NCBI RefSeq assembly: GCF_042920265.1
Contig: NZ_JBDQZI010000004.1
Location: 1 to 64,000 of the forward strand
Direction: 5' to 3'
DNA length: 64,000 bases
Source: Lysinibacillus_B sp042920265
Lineage (GTDB): Bacteria > Bacillota > Bacilli > Bacillales_A > Planococcaceae
The notes below the pieces were generated by a model. That model was not told the origin of the DNA, made no database searches, and saw only the letters and a program-made list of their open reading frames with translations. Of this stretch, positions 51,751 through 60,986 are shown in pieces (the stretch's first letter is position 1; every line of letters begins with the position of its first letter). A program made the position numbers and the translations under genes.

Positions 51751-52851
51751 TTAATTATATGAAATCATAATACTATCAGAAACGAAGTTTGCATCAATCT
51801 CGTTTATGACTTTATCTGTCCATTCATCTGTAGTTAATACACGGTCTCCATCACGTGCTAAGTCTGCCGTGAAGTAGCCATCCTCAAATACCGCATTTAC
51901 TGCGCGTTCGATTTCTGCTGCTTCTTCTTTTAAACCAAATGAGTATTGTAGCATCATCGCAACAGAAAGAATTGTCGCTGCTGGGTTTGCTACACCTTGA
52001 CCTGCTAAATCTGGCGCTGAACCATGTACCGGCTCATAAAGACCAAATTGATCGCCACGAATCGACGCGGATGGTAATACACCAAGTGAACCAGTAATAA
52101 CAGATGCTTCATCCGATAAAATATCACCAAACATATTTTCCGTTACGACTACGTCATAATGACCTGGGTTTGTAATTAATTTCATCGCAACAGAGTCTAC
52201 TAAATTATGTTCTACTTCTACATCTGGGTATTGTGCTTTTTTCTCTTCTACAATTTCACGCCATAAACGAGATGTATCTAGTACATTTGCTTTATCAACA
52301 GAGCAAAGTTTCCCACCGCGTAAGCGAGCTAGCTCAAATGCATTATCGATAATACGCTCAATTTCAGCACGAGAGTACACACATGTATCCACTGCCGCTT
52401 CATTCGTTTTCAAACGAGGTTCTCCGAAGTAAATACCGCCTGTTAATTCACGAACAATCATTAAATCCACGTTTTCTGCGACTTCACGCTTTAACGGAGA
52501 AGATGCGAGTAAGCTAGGAAATGCTTTTACAGGACGGAGGTTTGCGAATAAATCAAAATGCTTGCGGATTTTTAATAAGCCTTTTTCAGGACGCAACTCT
52601 GGTGGATTGTTATCCCATTTTGGACCACCAACTGCACCTAAGAGAACAGCATCACTTTCTTCACACATAGCGATTGTTTCATCCGGTAATGGATTATTAA
52701 ATTGATCAATTGCCGCGCCACCAATCGCTGCATAGCTAAGGTGGAATGTATGATTATATCGTTTACCAATCACTTGTAAAACTTTTACCGCTGAAGCAAC
52801 TACTTCAGGTCCAATGCCGTCTCCAGGCAATACTGTAATTTTCTTTTCCAT
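51751..52851 (-). CDS. leuB: 3-isopropylmalate dehydrogenase
   Basis: A 366-aa enzyme with ITVLPGDGIGPEV, LRPEKGLLKIRKHFDLFANLRPVK (substrate Arg), the metal-binding DILSDEASVITGSLG, and GQGVANPAATILSVAMML (NAD site). It oxidises and decarboxylates 3-isopropylmalate to 2-ketoisocaproate. ATG at 52851 with GGAAAGGTG upstream. A GTG three codons earlier is rejected. A 163-bp gap with repeat and hairpin separates it from leuA. Confidence 0.95.
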   Translation of the reverse strand: MEKKITVLPGDGIGPEVVASAVKVLQVIGKRYNHTFHLSYAAIGGAAIDQFNNPLPDETIAMCEESDAVLLGAVGGPKWDNNPPELRPEKGLLKIRKHFDLFANLRPVKAFPSLLASSPLKREVAENVDLMIVRELTGGIYFGEPRLKTNEAAVDTCVYSRAEIERIIDNAFELARLRGGKLCSVDKANVLDTSRLWREIVEEKKAQYPDVEVEHNLVDSVAMKLITNPGHYDVVVTENMFGDILSDEASVITGSLGVLPSASIRGDQFGLYEPVHGSAPDLAGQGVANPAATILSVAMMLQYSFGLKEEAAEIERAVNAVFEDGYFTADLARDGDRVLTTDEWTDKVINEIDANFVSDSIMISYN

Positions 52852-52890
52852 TAAAAACACCTTTCCTTTTATCGCAACTTACGCGAATGA

Positions 52891-53018
52891 TTTATCCCGT
52901 ATTAACGGGCCGTAATGGATCTGTACCAAAAGCGGAATACCCGATACGAGTCTCATTTCCCCCACTTATTTAAAGTGTCGCTTTATAGAAACGCCATCAA
53001 ACTTACGCTTGATGGCGC
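52891..53018. repeat. Inverted copy of an ilv-locus intergenic repeat and hairpin
   Basis: TTTATCCCGTATTAACGGGC, with GTAATggATCTGTACC after it (plus strand 52891-52928), matches about 45 bp in the opposite orientation in the ilvB leader (58131-58175). A separate hairpin CGCCATCAA/TTGATGGCG (about 52992-53015) lies just past the leuA stop, without a full T-run, and may be a processing or partial termination site in the leuA-leuB gap. Confidence 0.6.
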
Positions 53019-53023
53019 TCGTA

Positions 53024-54565
53024 TTAATGTATCGGCTGACGAGCACGAATACTTTCTTGGATTAATTGACGATTAATTGCGTTTAAATACGCTTTTGCAG
53101 AAGCTTCTAATACGTCCTGAGCTGCATCACGACCTGTTACTTGGAAGCCATTATAACTTAAGTTAATAACCGCTTCACCCAGTGCATCCTCACCCTTACC
53201 AACTGATTTTACGCGGTAGTCAAGAATGCTCACTTCGCCTGCTACAAGCTGTGCTAACGTATTGAAAATCGCTTCCACTGAACCAGAGCCTGTCGAAGCA
53301 AGTGTTTTCGTTTCGCCTGCTGGTGTAATAATCGAAGCCGTTGCAGTTGGAATATTTTCTGTTCCGTACTGCACTTGCACGCTCTTTAATTCAAATAGTG
53401 GCACGTCTTCAACAGATACTTGTTGTTCTGTTAATAACGTCACTAAGTCTTCTTCTGTTACTTCTTTTTTGCGGTCAGCAAGCTTTTTGAACTCACCAAA
53501 CGCTTTGTTTAATTTGTCATCTGATAAGTCAAAGCCCATTTTTTCTGCACGATCGCGGAATGCAGCACGCCCTGAATGTTTACCAAGGACTAATGGTACT
53601 TCCCCTTCACCAATTAAGGCTGGTGAAATAATTTCATATGTTTCAGGGTTTTTCAGTACGCCATCTTGGTGAATACCTGATTCATGCGCAAATGCGTTTT
53701 TACCAACAACCGCTTTATTTGGCTGAATGACAACACCTGTTAGACGGCTCACTAATTGAGATGTACGCTTAATTTCTTTTAAGTTTAATCCCGTTTCAAC
53801 GCCGTAATTATCTTTACGGATATGGAACGCGACACCGAGTTCTTCAAGCGCCGCATTCCCTGCACGCTCACCGATTCCGTTAATTGTACATTCCACTTGA
53901 TCCGCACCATTTTGCACAGCGGCAATCGAGTTCGCTACCGCCATCCCAAGGTCATCATGGCAATGTGCAGAGAATTTGACGTTATCTGCACCTGTACAGT
54001 TTTCACGTAAGAAACGGAATAATGCACCGTATTCTTCAGGAGAAGCATACCCTACTGTATCGGGTACATTGATTGTTGTTGCCCCTGCTTTAATCACTTC
54101 ATTAATAATACGAACAAGGAAGTCCTGATCTGAACGGAAGCCGTCTTCACAAGAAAATTCAACTAATGAAAATTTGCTTTTTGCATATTTCACCGCTTCT
54201 ACGGCTTGCTCAATTACTTGATCTGGTGTTTTTTTCAGCTTATATTCCATATGGATCGGGCTTGTTGCGATAAATGTATGTACATGTGGCTGTTCTGCGA
54301 CTTTAATCGCTTCCCAAACCGCATCAATATCACCTTTTACCGCACGTGCCAGACCTGTTACAATCGAATTTTTTACTGTTTTTGCGATTAAGTTTACCGC
54401 TTCAAAGTCACCAGGACTTGAAGCAGGGAACCCTGCTTCAATAATGGTAACGCCTAATCGTTCTAATTGTTTGGCGATTTCGATTTTTTCAGCTGTATTT
54501 AAGTTAATACCAGCCGATTGCTCTCCATCGCGTAGTGTCGTATCAAAAATATCGATTTTACGCAC
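53024..54565 (-). CDS. leuA: 2-isopropylmalate synthase
   Basis: A 513-aa enzyme: catalytic (alpha/beta)8 barrel (FDTTLRDGEQSAGI metal-binding DGEQ, HCHDDLGMAVANS, GERAGNAALEE, GKHSGRAAF) plus a C-terminal leucine-binding regulatory domain (about 390-513). It condenses acetyl-CoA with 2-ketoisovalerate and is usually inhibited by leucine. The GTG start at 54565 shares one base with the ilvC stop. Upstream AGAAGGTAGTGA serves as the site. Confidence 0.95.
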   Translation of the reverse strand: MRKIDIFDTTLRDGEQSAGINLNTAEKIEIAKQLERLGVTIIEAGFPASSPGDFEAVNLIAKTVKNSIVTGLARAVKGDIDAVWEAIKVAEQPHVHTFIATSPIHMEYKLKKTPDQVIEQAVEAVKYAKSKFSLVEFSCEDGFRSDQDFLVRIINEVIKAGATTINVPDTVGYASPEEYGALFRFLRENCTGADNVKFSAHCHDDLGMAVANSIAAVQNGADQVECTINGIGERAGNAALEELGVAFHIRKDNYGVETGLNLKEIKRTSQLVSRLTGVVIQPNKAVVGKNAFAHESGIHQDGVLKNPETYEIISPALIGEGEVPLVLGKHSGRAAFRDRAEKMGFDLSDDKLNKAFGEFKKLADRKKEVTEEDLVTLLTEQQVSVEDVPLFELKSVQVQYGTENIPTATASIITPAGETKTLASTGSGSVEAIFNTLAQLVAGEVSILDYRVKSVGKGEDALGEAVINLSYNGFQVTGRDAAQDVLEASAKAYLNAINRQLIQESIRARQPIH

Positions 54566-55578
54566 TATTTCACCACTACCTTCTCTTTACCTTCATTAAT
54601 GAATGGCATCATTGAACGAAGTTTGCGACCCACTTCTTCGATTTGGTGGTTAGCGCCATCTTCTTTGTATTTTGTATAACGTGGACGACCTGTTTCGTTT
54701 TCGCTGATCCAGTCTTTAGCGAATGTGCCGTCTTGAATGTCTTTTAATACTGCTTTCATGTTTGCTTTTACTTCATCTGTTACGATACGTGGACCTGTTA
54801 CATAGTCGCCCCACTCAGCTGTATCTGATACTGAGTAACGCATTGTCTCCATACCACCTTCGAACATTAAGTCAACGATTAATTTTAATTCGTGTAATGT
54901 TTCAAAGTATGCAAGCTCTGGTTGGTAACCTGCTTCTACTAATGTTTCGAAACCAGCTTTTACAAGTGCAGTTGCGCCACCGCAAAGTACTGCTTGCTCA
55001 CCGAATAAGTCTGTCACTGTTTCTTCAGCAAATGTTGTTTCAAGTAAACCACCACGAGCTGAACCAATCCCTTTACCGTAAGCTAAAGCTAAATCACGTG
55101 CTTGACCTGTTGCATCTTGGTGAATAGCGAATAAACCTGGTACACCAGCACCTTCTTGGTATTGACGACGAACTAAGTGGCCAGGACCTTTTGGCGCTAC
55201 TAAGAATACGTCAACGTTTTCTGGTGGTGTAATTTGACCGAAGTGTACGTTGAAGCCGTGTGCAAACATTAACGCTTTACCTTCAGTTAAATGTGGTAAA
55301 ATTTCAGCCTCGTAAACTGCTTTTTGACGCTCGTCTGGAAGTAGAATTTGGATTACATCTGCTTCTGCTGCTGCCTCTGCTACTGATTTAACATCTACGC
55401 CATCTTCTTTTGCTTGGTCGAATGATTTACCTGGACGTACACCTACACGTACATCAAAGCCTGATTCTTTAAGGTTTAATGCATGCGCATGACCTTGTGA
55501 ACCGTAACCGATAATTGCGATTTTTTTCCCTTTTAATACTTCATCATTGATTTGATTTTCATAATACATTTGTGCCAT
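54565..55578 (-). CDS. ilvC: Ketol-acid reductoisomerase (class I)
   Basis: A 337-aa short (class I) KARI: Rossmann motif IAIIGYGSQGHAHALNLKESG (NADPH), LLPDERQKAVYEAEI, FAHGFNVHFGQI, and the metal-binding DLFGEQAVLCGGATALVKAGFETLVEAGY. It converts 2-acetolactate or 2-acetohydroxybutyrate to dihydroxy acids. The ATG at 55578, 9 bases after AGGGGG, gives the normal length. A start 16 codons upstream is rejected. Confidence 0.95.
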   Translation of the reverse strand: MAQMYYENQINDEVLKGKKIAIIGYGSQGHAHALNLKESGFDVRVGVRPGKSFDQAKEDGVDVKSVAEAAAEADVIQILLPDERQKAVYEAEILPHLTEGKALMFAHGFNVHFGQITPPENVDVFLVAPKGPGHLVRRQYQEGAGVPGLFAIHQDATGQARDLALAYGKGIGSARGGLLETTFAEETVTDLFGEQAVLCGGATALVKAGFETLVEAGYQPELAYFETLHELKLIVDLMFEGGMETMRYSVSDTAEWGDYVTGPRIVTDEVKANMKAVLKDIQDGTFAKDWISENETGRPRYTKYKEDGANHQIEEVGRKLRSMMPFINEGKEKVVVK

Positions 55579-55663
55579 TTTAAAATGCCCCCTAAAATTT
55601 TTATATGCGTGGGGATGCGGTGTCACCGATCCCCAAGATTATATTGCAAACTATTCTGAAATT

Positions 55664-56179
55664 TTATTTTAGAATAGATAGCTGCGGTTGATCCGATTTT
55701 TGTGTTTCACGAACGGATGCTGTAGCACCTGTGCGTGTTAATTCTTTAATTCCATATGGACGAATTAGTTCAATAAATGCATCGATTTTCTCTGGATGTC
55801 CGACTACTTGATACGTCACAACATTTTTTGCTGTATCGATAATTTGTGGACGGAACGGCTCAATGATTGCATTCATCTCAAGTCGCAAGTTCGGCGGTGA
55901 AATCACCTTCACTAAAGCAAGCTCACGAATGACGATTGATTTATCCGTAATATCATTTACTTTTAGTACATCAATTTGTTTTGATAATTGCTTAATCAGC
56001 TGTTCAATTTTGCGCTCATCTTCAACATGAACAACGAATGTCATTTTGGAGAAGTTTGGCTGCTCTGTATGACCTACAGTAATTGATTCGATATTGAATT
56101 GACGCTTCATTAAAAGACCTGTTACGCGATTTAGTACACCGCTTTGATTGATTACAATAACAGTAATTACTCGTTTCAC
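55664..56179 (-). CDS. ilvH: Acetolactate synthase small regulatory subunit
   Basis: A 171-aa protein: N-terminal ACT domain (MKRVITVIVINQSGVLNRVTGLLMKRQFNIESITVG) and a C-terminal regulatory domain. It stimulates IlvB and confers valine feedback inhibition. GTG start at 56179 overlaps the ilvB stop by 4 bp (GTGA). The same subunit is named ilvN in other annotations. Confidence 0.93.
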   Translation of the reverse strand: MKRVITVIVINQSGVLNRVTGLLMKRQFNIESITVGHTEQPNFSKMTFVVHVEDERKIEQLIKQLSKQIDVLKVNDITDKSIVIRELALVKVISPPNLRLEMNAIIEPFRPQIIDTAKNVVTYQVVGHPEKIDAFIELIRPYGIKELTRTGATASVRETQKSDQPQLSILK

Positions 56180-57924
56180 AGCTTTTTCACCCCGATCATT
56201 TCATGTAATCCTTTACCTGGTGCAACCATTGGATAAACGCTTGACTGCTGTTTTACACGAAGGTCAATTAGCACCGGCTCATCAGAATTGATAGCTTCTG
56301 TTAGTGTCGCTTCCATATCTTCTAATCTCTCAATTAAATATCCTTTAACGCCATATGCATCTGCTAATTTCACGAAATCAGGCTGAATTGGCATTAATGA
56401 TTGAGAATAGCGCTCTTCATAGAACGTTTCTTGCCATTGGCGTACCATTCCTAAACAAGCATTATTTAAAATGACAATTTTCACTGGTAAGTTGAATTCT
56501 TTTAATAATGCCAGCTCTTGTGCTGTCATTTGGAATCCAGCGTCACCACAAATTGAAATAACTTTTTTCTCTGGCTTCGCAAACTGTGCTCCAATTGCCG
56601 CTGGGAAACCGAAGCCCATCGTACCAAGTCCACCAGACGTTACCCAGTCATGCGGGTTATTTAATTTATAGTACTGTGCTGCAAACATTTGATGTTGACC
56701 AACATCCGTTGTAACAATCGCATCACCGTTTGTAATTTTTTGAATTGCTTCCATCGCTTGTTGCGGCATAATTTCATTTGGATCTTCGTCATACCAAAGC
56801 GGGAATTCTTTGTCTTGTTCATCAAGATATTGTAACCAAGCCGTTGTATCCGGTGCATCAAACTCTTTTTTTAACAGCGCTTTTAATGCTTCTTTTGCAT
56901 CTGCTACAATCGGAATATCCGTTGGCACGTTTTTACCGATTTCCGCTGGATCGATATCAATATGAATGATCGTTGCATTTGGCGCAAATGTCGACAAGTT
57001 CCCCGTTAAACGGTCATCAAAACGAGCACCAATATTAATCAGTAAATCACATTGTGTAATCGCATCGTTTGCTGTCACTGTTCCATGCATACCTGCCATA
57101 CCGTAGAACAATTCATGCTGACCATGAATGCTACCTAATCCTAACAGCGTATTAATAACTGGCAATTTGTACTTCTCAATAAATTCTGTTAATTCTTCGC
57201 GTGCATCTGCGAATAATACGCCCGCTCCAGCAAGTACTAACGGTTTTTTCGCTAAGCTGATTGCTTGAATGGCTTTTTGAATTTGCAAGTAATTTGGTTT
57301 ATATGTCGGTTGATAACCCGGTAAATAGATTTCCTCTGGTGTTTCTGGCATATCACCGTCTGTAAATAGCGTTTGCGATACGTTTTTCGGGAAGTCGATT
57401 AAAACCGGTCCTTTACGTCCTGTATTCGCAATATGGAAAGCCTCTTTGACGATGCGTGGGATATCACGCACATCCTGTACTTGGTAATTATGCTTTGTAA
57501 TTGGTGTTGTAATGCCCATAATATCCGCTTCTTGGAATGCATCTGTACCGATTACAGATGTTGCTACTTGGCCAGTGAAAACTACTAGTGGAATCGAGTC
57601 AATCATTGCATCCGCAATACCCGTTACTAAGTTTGTTGCTCCTGGACCACTTGTCGCAATGACAACGCCGGGTTTGTTTGTTACACGTGCATAGCCTTCT
57701 GCTGCATGGATTGCACCTTGCTCATGACGTGTCAAAATATGACGAATTGGATTACGGTACATCGCATCATAAATTTGTAATACCGCTCCACCTGGATAAC
57801 CGAAAATTATATCAACGCCTTGATCATGTAATGCTTGCACTAAAATATCTGCACCATCACGCGGCTTTTTTACTTCTTCTGTCACTTCTTGCTTTTGCAT
57901 TTCTTTTGCTGAAACATTAGACAT
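56176..57924 (-). CDS. ilvB: Acetolactate synthase large subunit
   Basis: A 582-aa ThDP enzyme: catalytic Glu in RHEQGAIHAAEGYARV, FAD-binding centre, ThDP motif GDAGFQMTAQELALLKEFN...NN. It makes 2-acetolactate or 2-acetohydroxybutyrate, the first common step of valine, leucine and isoleucine synthesis. An extra N-terminal 25 residues (Lys/Glu-rich) precede the core. GGGAGGAG lies 9 bases before the ATG. First gene after the T-box leader. Confidence 0.95.
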   Translation of the reverse strand: MSNVSAKEMQKQEVTEEVKKPRDGADILVQALHDQGVDIIFGYPGGAVLQIYDAMYRNPIRHILTRHEQGAIHAAEGYARVTNKPGVVIATSGPGATNLVTGIADAMIDSIPLVVFTGQVATSVIGTDAFQEADIMGITTPITKHNYQVQDVRDIPRIVKEAFHIANTGRKGPVLIDFPKNVSQTLFTDGDMPETPEEIYLPGYQPTYKPNYLQIQKAIQAISLAKKPLVLAGAGVLFADAREELTEFIEKYKLPVINTLLGLGSIHGQHELFYGMAGMHGTVTANDAITQCDLLINIGARFDDRLTGNLSTFAPNATIIHIDIDPAEIGKNVPTDIPIVADAKEALKALLKKEFDAPDTTAWLQYLDEQDKEFPLWYDEDPNEIMPQQAMEAIQKITNGDAIVTTDVGQHQMFAAQYYKLNNPHDWVTSGGLGTMGFGFPAAIGAQFAKPEKKVISICGDAGFQMTAQELALLKEFNLPVKIVILNNACLGMVRQWQETFYEERYSQSLMPIQPDFVKLADAYGVKGYLIERLEDMEATLTEAINSDEPVLIDLRVKQQSSVYPMVAPGKGLHEMIGVKKL

Positions 57925-57966
57925 TTCGTTTACTCCTCCCTACTTAAACTGATAAAGTGAAACTTC

Positions 57967-58175
57967 AATCAGTGGCTCCCACTGATGTATAAAGGTACTC
58001 AGGCTAAGAACACCACTTCCTGTGGCAACACCTGAGTGAGCAACGTCCTGTTGCCCCGAACCAATCGGGCTTTTATGGGCAGTTAATCTCTCACCTCTCA
58101 CTTCAAGGTGAGGATCTTGTACCTGTCGCTTCGCTTTCGGTACAGATAAATTACTGCCCGTTAATGCGGGATAAA
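57967..58175. repeat. Multi-hairpin intergenic repeat in the ilvB leader
   Basis: A string of inverted repeats between the T-box and ilvB: TCAGTGG/CCACTGA near the ilvB end, then arms around CCCGAACCAATCGGG (58056-58070), CTCACCTC/GAGGTGAG, and TTACTGCCCGTTAATGCGGG (58151-58170). The last 45 bp recur inverted at 52891. Such compact palindromic arrays look like a dispersed non-coding element of this bacterial family rather than part of the T-box. Open frames across it are not genes. Confidence 0.55.
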
Positions 58176-58194
58176 GAAAAAGCCTTCTTCTCCG

Positions 58195-58525
58195 CACGCA
58201 AAAGAAAACCTTTGCGTAGGGATGAAAAAGACTTTTCATGGTACCACCCTTATTCACAACTTAAATAAGCTGCCTCGTAAATAGCTTGAACAGTCAATCT
58301 TCGCCGAATGTTAGAAAGTTTCAGATAATTCAGCGCGCAACTAAAATTGACACACTATTCATTAATAACGAGCACTGTTCATGCCCGGAGCTATCTAATG
58401 GCAAAATCGCGTTTAATAGCTCACTCCGAGGGGATGTCGGATACAGTTGTATCGCCGGCTTCCAGCAACACCGGCTCTCTGGTAGATACAAGGCTCTGTA
58501 ACCTTTAACCTCATCAACGTTTTCG
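58195..58525 (-). promoter_or_regulatory. T-box riboswitch leader (ilv-leu operon)
   Basis: On the minus strand the T-box sequence AGGGTGGTACCA lies at 58239-58250, and further upstream the AGAGAGCCGG...GCTGgaAGCCGG elements and a GAC-ATC-CCCTCGGAGTGA segment typical of the specifier region of stem I. The codon ATC (58433-58435) in the specifier position would read tRNA-Ile. CTC (Leu) is two bases on. After the T-box motif follow hairpins (ACGCAAAGG/CTTTTGCGT) and a T-rich tail, the terminator that charged tRNA would favour. Uncharged tRNA would let transcription reach ilvB. Confidence 0.85.
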
Positions 58526-58531
58526 TAAATA

Positions 58532-60202
58532 TTATATTTTCATAATACCGCCTTGAGAAGCATTTGTCACTAGTTTTGAGTAACGTGCTAACCAACCGCG
58601 TTTAATTTTTGGCTCAAATGGTGTTAATTTTGTACGTCGTTCAGCTAAAACTTCATCTGAAACTTCTAGTTGAATCGTACGATTTGGTAGATTAATTGTA
58701 ATGACATCACCATTTTCAACTAAAGCGATTGGACCGCCTTCTGCTGCTTCTGGTGAAATATGCCCAATTGAAATACCGCGAGATGCACCTGAGAATCGAC
58801 CATCTGTGATTAAAGCTACTTTTGTACCTAAACCACGCCCTTGAATGGCTGAAGTTGGCGCAAGCATTTCAGGCATCCCTGGTCCACCTTTTGGACCTTC
58901 ATAGCGGATGACAACGACATGCCCTTCACGCACGTCACCATTATCAATAGCAGCCTGTGCCTCTTCTTGCGAGTCAAACACAATCGCTTCACCTGTAAAT
59001 ACTTGTATAGATGGGTCAACCGCACCAACCTTGATAACAGAACCTTCTGGTGCAATATTACCGAATAAAATCGATAAACCACCTACTGGCGAGTATGGAT
59101 TATCTTTTGTACGAATTACTTGATCATTCGTAATATGATAATCTTTCACAAGCTCACGCATTGTAACCCCTGCAATCGTCGGTCTATCTGGATGAATAGC
59201 TCCAGGAATTTTAGTTAACTCATTAATGATTGCTTGCACGCCACCTGCTTTTGCAATGTCATCCATCGAAATATCCGATGCTGGCATAATTTTCGCTATA
59301 TAAGGTACACGTTCAGCGACTTTATTAATATCTTCTATGTTGTACTCGATTTCTGCTTCATTTGCAATTGCCAATGTATGTAGAACGGTATTCGTTGATC
59401 CACCCATCGCCATATCTAACGCAAATGCATCATCGATTGCTTCTTTTGTAATAATATCTCGAGGTTTAATATCCTCTTTAATCATACGCACTAAATGTTT
59501 AGCTGCTTCTTTAATTAGTTGGTGTCGCTCTTCACTTGTCGCAACAATTGTACCATTACCTGGTAGAGCTACCCCTAACATTTCCATTAGACAGTTCATC
59601 GAGTTCGCTGTGAACATCCCTGAACATGAACCACATGTCGGACATGCATTGTTTTCAATATCTAATAACTCTTCAGCTGTCATTTTACCCGATTTATGAG
59701 CACCGACACCTTCAAATACGCTTGTTAATGAAAGTTGCTTCCCGCTTGCAGAAGTACCTGCCTCCATCGGTCCACCTGATACAAAGACAGATGGTACGTT
59801 TGTGCGAACAGCTGCCATTAACATCCCAGGCGTAATTTTGTCACAGTTTGGAATGTAAAACACTCCATCAAACCAGTGTGCGTTAATTACTGTTTCTGCA
59901 GCATCTGCAATAATTTCACGCGATGGCAACGAATAACGCATCCCGATATGGCCCATTGCAATCCCATCATCAACACCGATTGTATTGAACTCGAATGGGA
60001 TACCGCCTGCTTCAATAATCGCTTCTTTCACGACATCTGCAAACTGACGTAAGTGCACATGCCCTGGAATAATGTCGATGTACGAGTTACATACACCGAT
60101 AAAAGGCTTATCTAAGTCTCTCGCCTTTACTTTCCCCGTAGCGTATAAAAGACTACGGTGAGGAGCTCGGTCTACCCCCATTTTAATCATATCACTTCTC
60201 AT
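58532..60202 (-). CDS. ilvD: Dihydroxy-acid dehydratase
   Basis: A 556-aa IlvD/Edd-family protein: N-terminal MRSDMIKMGVDRAPHRSLLYATG, Fe-S cysteines in IPNCDKITPGMLM and ACPTCGSCSGMFTANSMNCL, and the conserved AMGGSTNTVLHTLA and GRFSGASRGISIGH. It dehydrates dihydroxy acids to keto acids, common to Ile, Val and Leu synthesis. AGGGGCG precedes the ATG at 60202. First gene of the locus, with its own promoter upstream and the ilvB T-box downstream. Confidence 0.95.
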   Translation of the reverse strand: MRSDMIKMGVDRAPHRSLLYATGKVKARDLDKPFIGVCNSYIDIIPGHVHLRQFADVVKEAIIEAGGIPFEFNTIGVDDGIAMGHIGMRYSLPSREIIADAAETVINAHWFDGVFYIPNCDKITPGMLMAAVRTNVPSVFVSGGPMEAGTSASGKQLSLTSVFEGVGAHKSGKMTAEELLDIENNACPTCGSCSGMFTANSMNCLMEMLGVALPGNGTIVATSEERHQLIKEAAKHLVRMIKEDIKPRDIITKEAIDDAFALDMAMGGSTNTVLHTLAIANEAEIEYNIEDINKVAERVPYIAKIMPASDISMDDIAKAGGVQAIINELTKIPGAIHPDRPTIAGVTMRELVKDYHITNDQVIRTKDNPYSPVGGLSILFGNIAPEGSVIKVGAVDPSIQVFTGEAIVFDSQEEAQAAIDNGDVREGHVVVIRYEGPKGGPGMPEMLAPTSAIQGRGLGTKVALITDGRFSGASRGISIGHISPEAAEGGPIALVENGDVITINLPNRTIQLEVSDEVLAERRTKLTPFEPKIKRGWLARYSKLVTNASQGGIMKI

Positions 60203-60309
60203 TTAGAACGCCCCTCACGTCTACATATGTTATTAGATGCTGAATTTTCAATCACCTATGTTTACATATTGATGTTCGCTTGAAACAACGAACGTATTAA
60301 ATTGTTGCT

Positions 60310-60366
60310 ATCATAGTACGAAAACCTTATGCTCGTCAACACTATTTTTGAATTTTTTAGACAATT
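60310..60366 (-). promoter_or_regulatory. ilvD promoter with candidate CodY site
   Basis: On the minus strand TTGACG (60334-60339) and TATGAT (60310-60315, one mismatch to TATAAT) are 18 bases apart. Just upstream, AATTGTCTAAAAAATT (60351-60366) differs from the CodY consensus AATTTTCWGAAAATT at about three positions, the range seen in real sites. CodY would repress when branched-chain amino acids are plentiful. From 60367 to 60720 I see no gene. Confidence 0.5.
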
Positions 60367-60720
60367 AAAAACATTGAAAAACAAAGAAAGCGGTTTCTTT
60401 ATGATTATTGCAATGTTTTTTCTCGTTTAGCATTTTTTTTAATCTCTATGAAAATAAAAAAATATTTCGTCAAAACGTATCTTTCACCTTATACAGCTCG
60501 GTCGTAACGAAGAAAACACAACCTATATACCAAATAAAGGTAATGATTAAACAGGATCAAATAACACAGATACTTCGAAAACAGTTACTTCTGTAAAATC
60601 ACTATTCCTTGAGTGGCTTTCATTAATTAAATTTTAATAATTTATAAGTGTCGGATAATATACATCATTTCTGGATGAAATGTGTTATTGACTACGTTTA
60701 GTAAGATGGTCTTTCGCAAT

Positions 60721-60747
60721 AAAAAAACCTAGCTTATACGCTAGGAG
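60721..60747 (-). terminator. Terminator of the 35-aa gene
   Basis: On the minus strand CCTAGC pairs with GCTAGG and is followed by a run of T (60721-60727). It overlaps the stop codon of the small gene at 60741. Confidence 0.7.
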
Positions 60748-60848
60748 AGAAATAAAAATTCAACTGCGAGGTTTAACCAAATCACCGTATGCAACGTTGC
60801 AAAAATAAAACCTTGTTTATCAAGCTTTTTCATTAATGCCTTATCCAT
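60741..60848 (-). CDS. Small membrane protein, 35 aa
   Basis: An ATG at 60848, 6 bases after AGAGGTGATC, opens 35 codons ending at TAG in the terminator. The product has a basic-charged start (MDKALMKKLDKQGF) and one hydrophobic span (IFATLHTVIWLNLAVEFLFL). Strong site, one span and an immediate terminator argue that it is a real tiny membrane protein, though too short for a composition test. No family recognised. Confidence 0.6.
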   Translation of the reverse strand: MDKALMKKLDKQGFIFATLHTVIWLNLAVEFLFLS

Positions 60849-60986
60849 GATGATCACCTCTTAAACTAAGTTTATTTTTATTTTAATCAAATATTCTTAT
60901 TTCCCTTAAACTTTTATAACATTTAGATAACACTTTCCCCTTGATTACATGGCATAATAAAACATATGTCAGAGGAGGGGAAAAAA

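Noticed and set aside
52992..53018. A terminator between leuA and leuB
   Set aside because: The stem is good, but the T-run is interrupted and the genes downstream are part of the same pathway, so full termination is unlikely.
57940..58257. A 105-aa frame in the ilvB leader
   Set aside because: It crosses the T-box terminator and repeat hairpins, has unlikely composition and no conserved motif.
60408..60596. A 62-aa frame upstream of ilvD
   Set aside because: No ribosome binding site, low-complexity start and no recognisable pattern.
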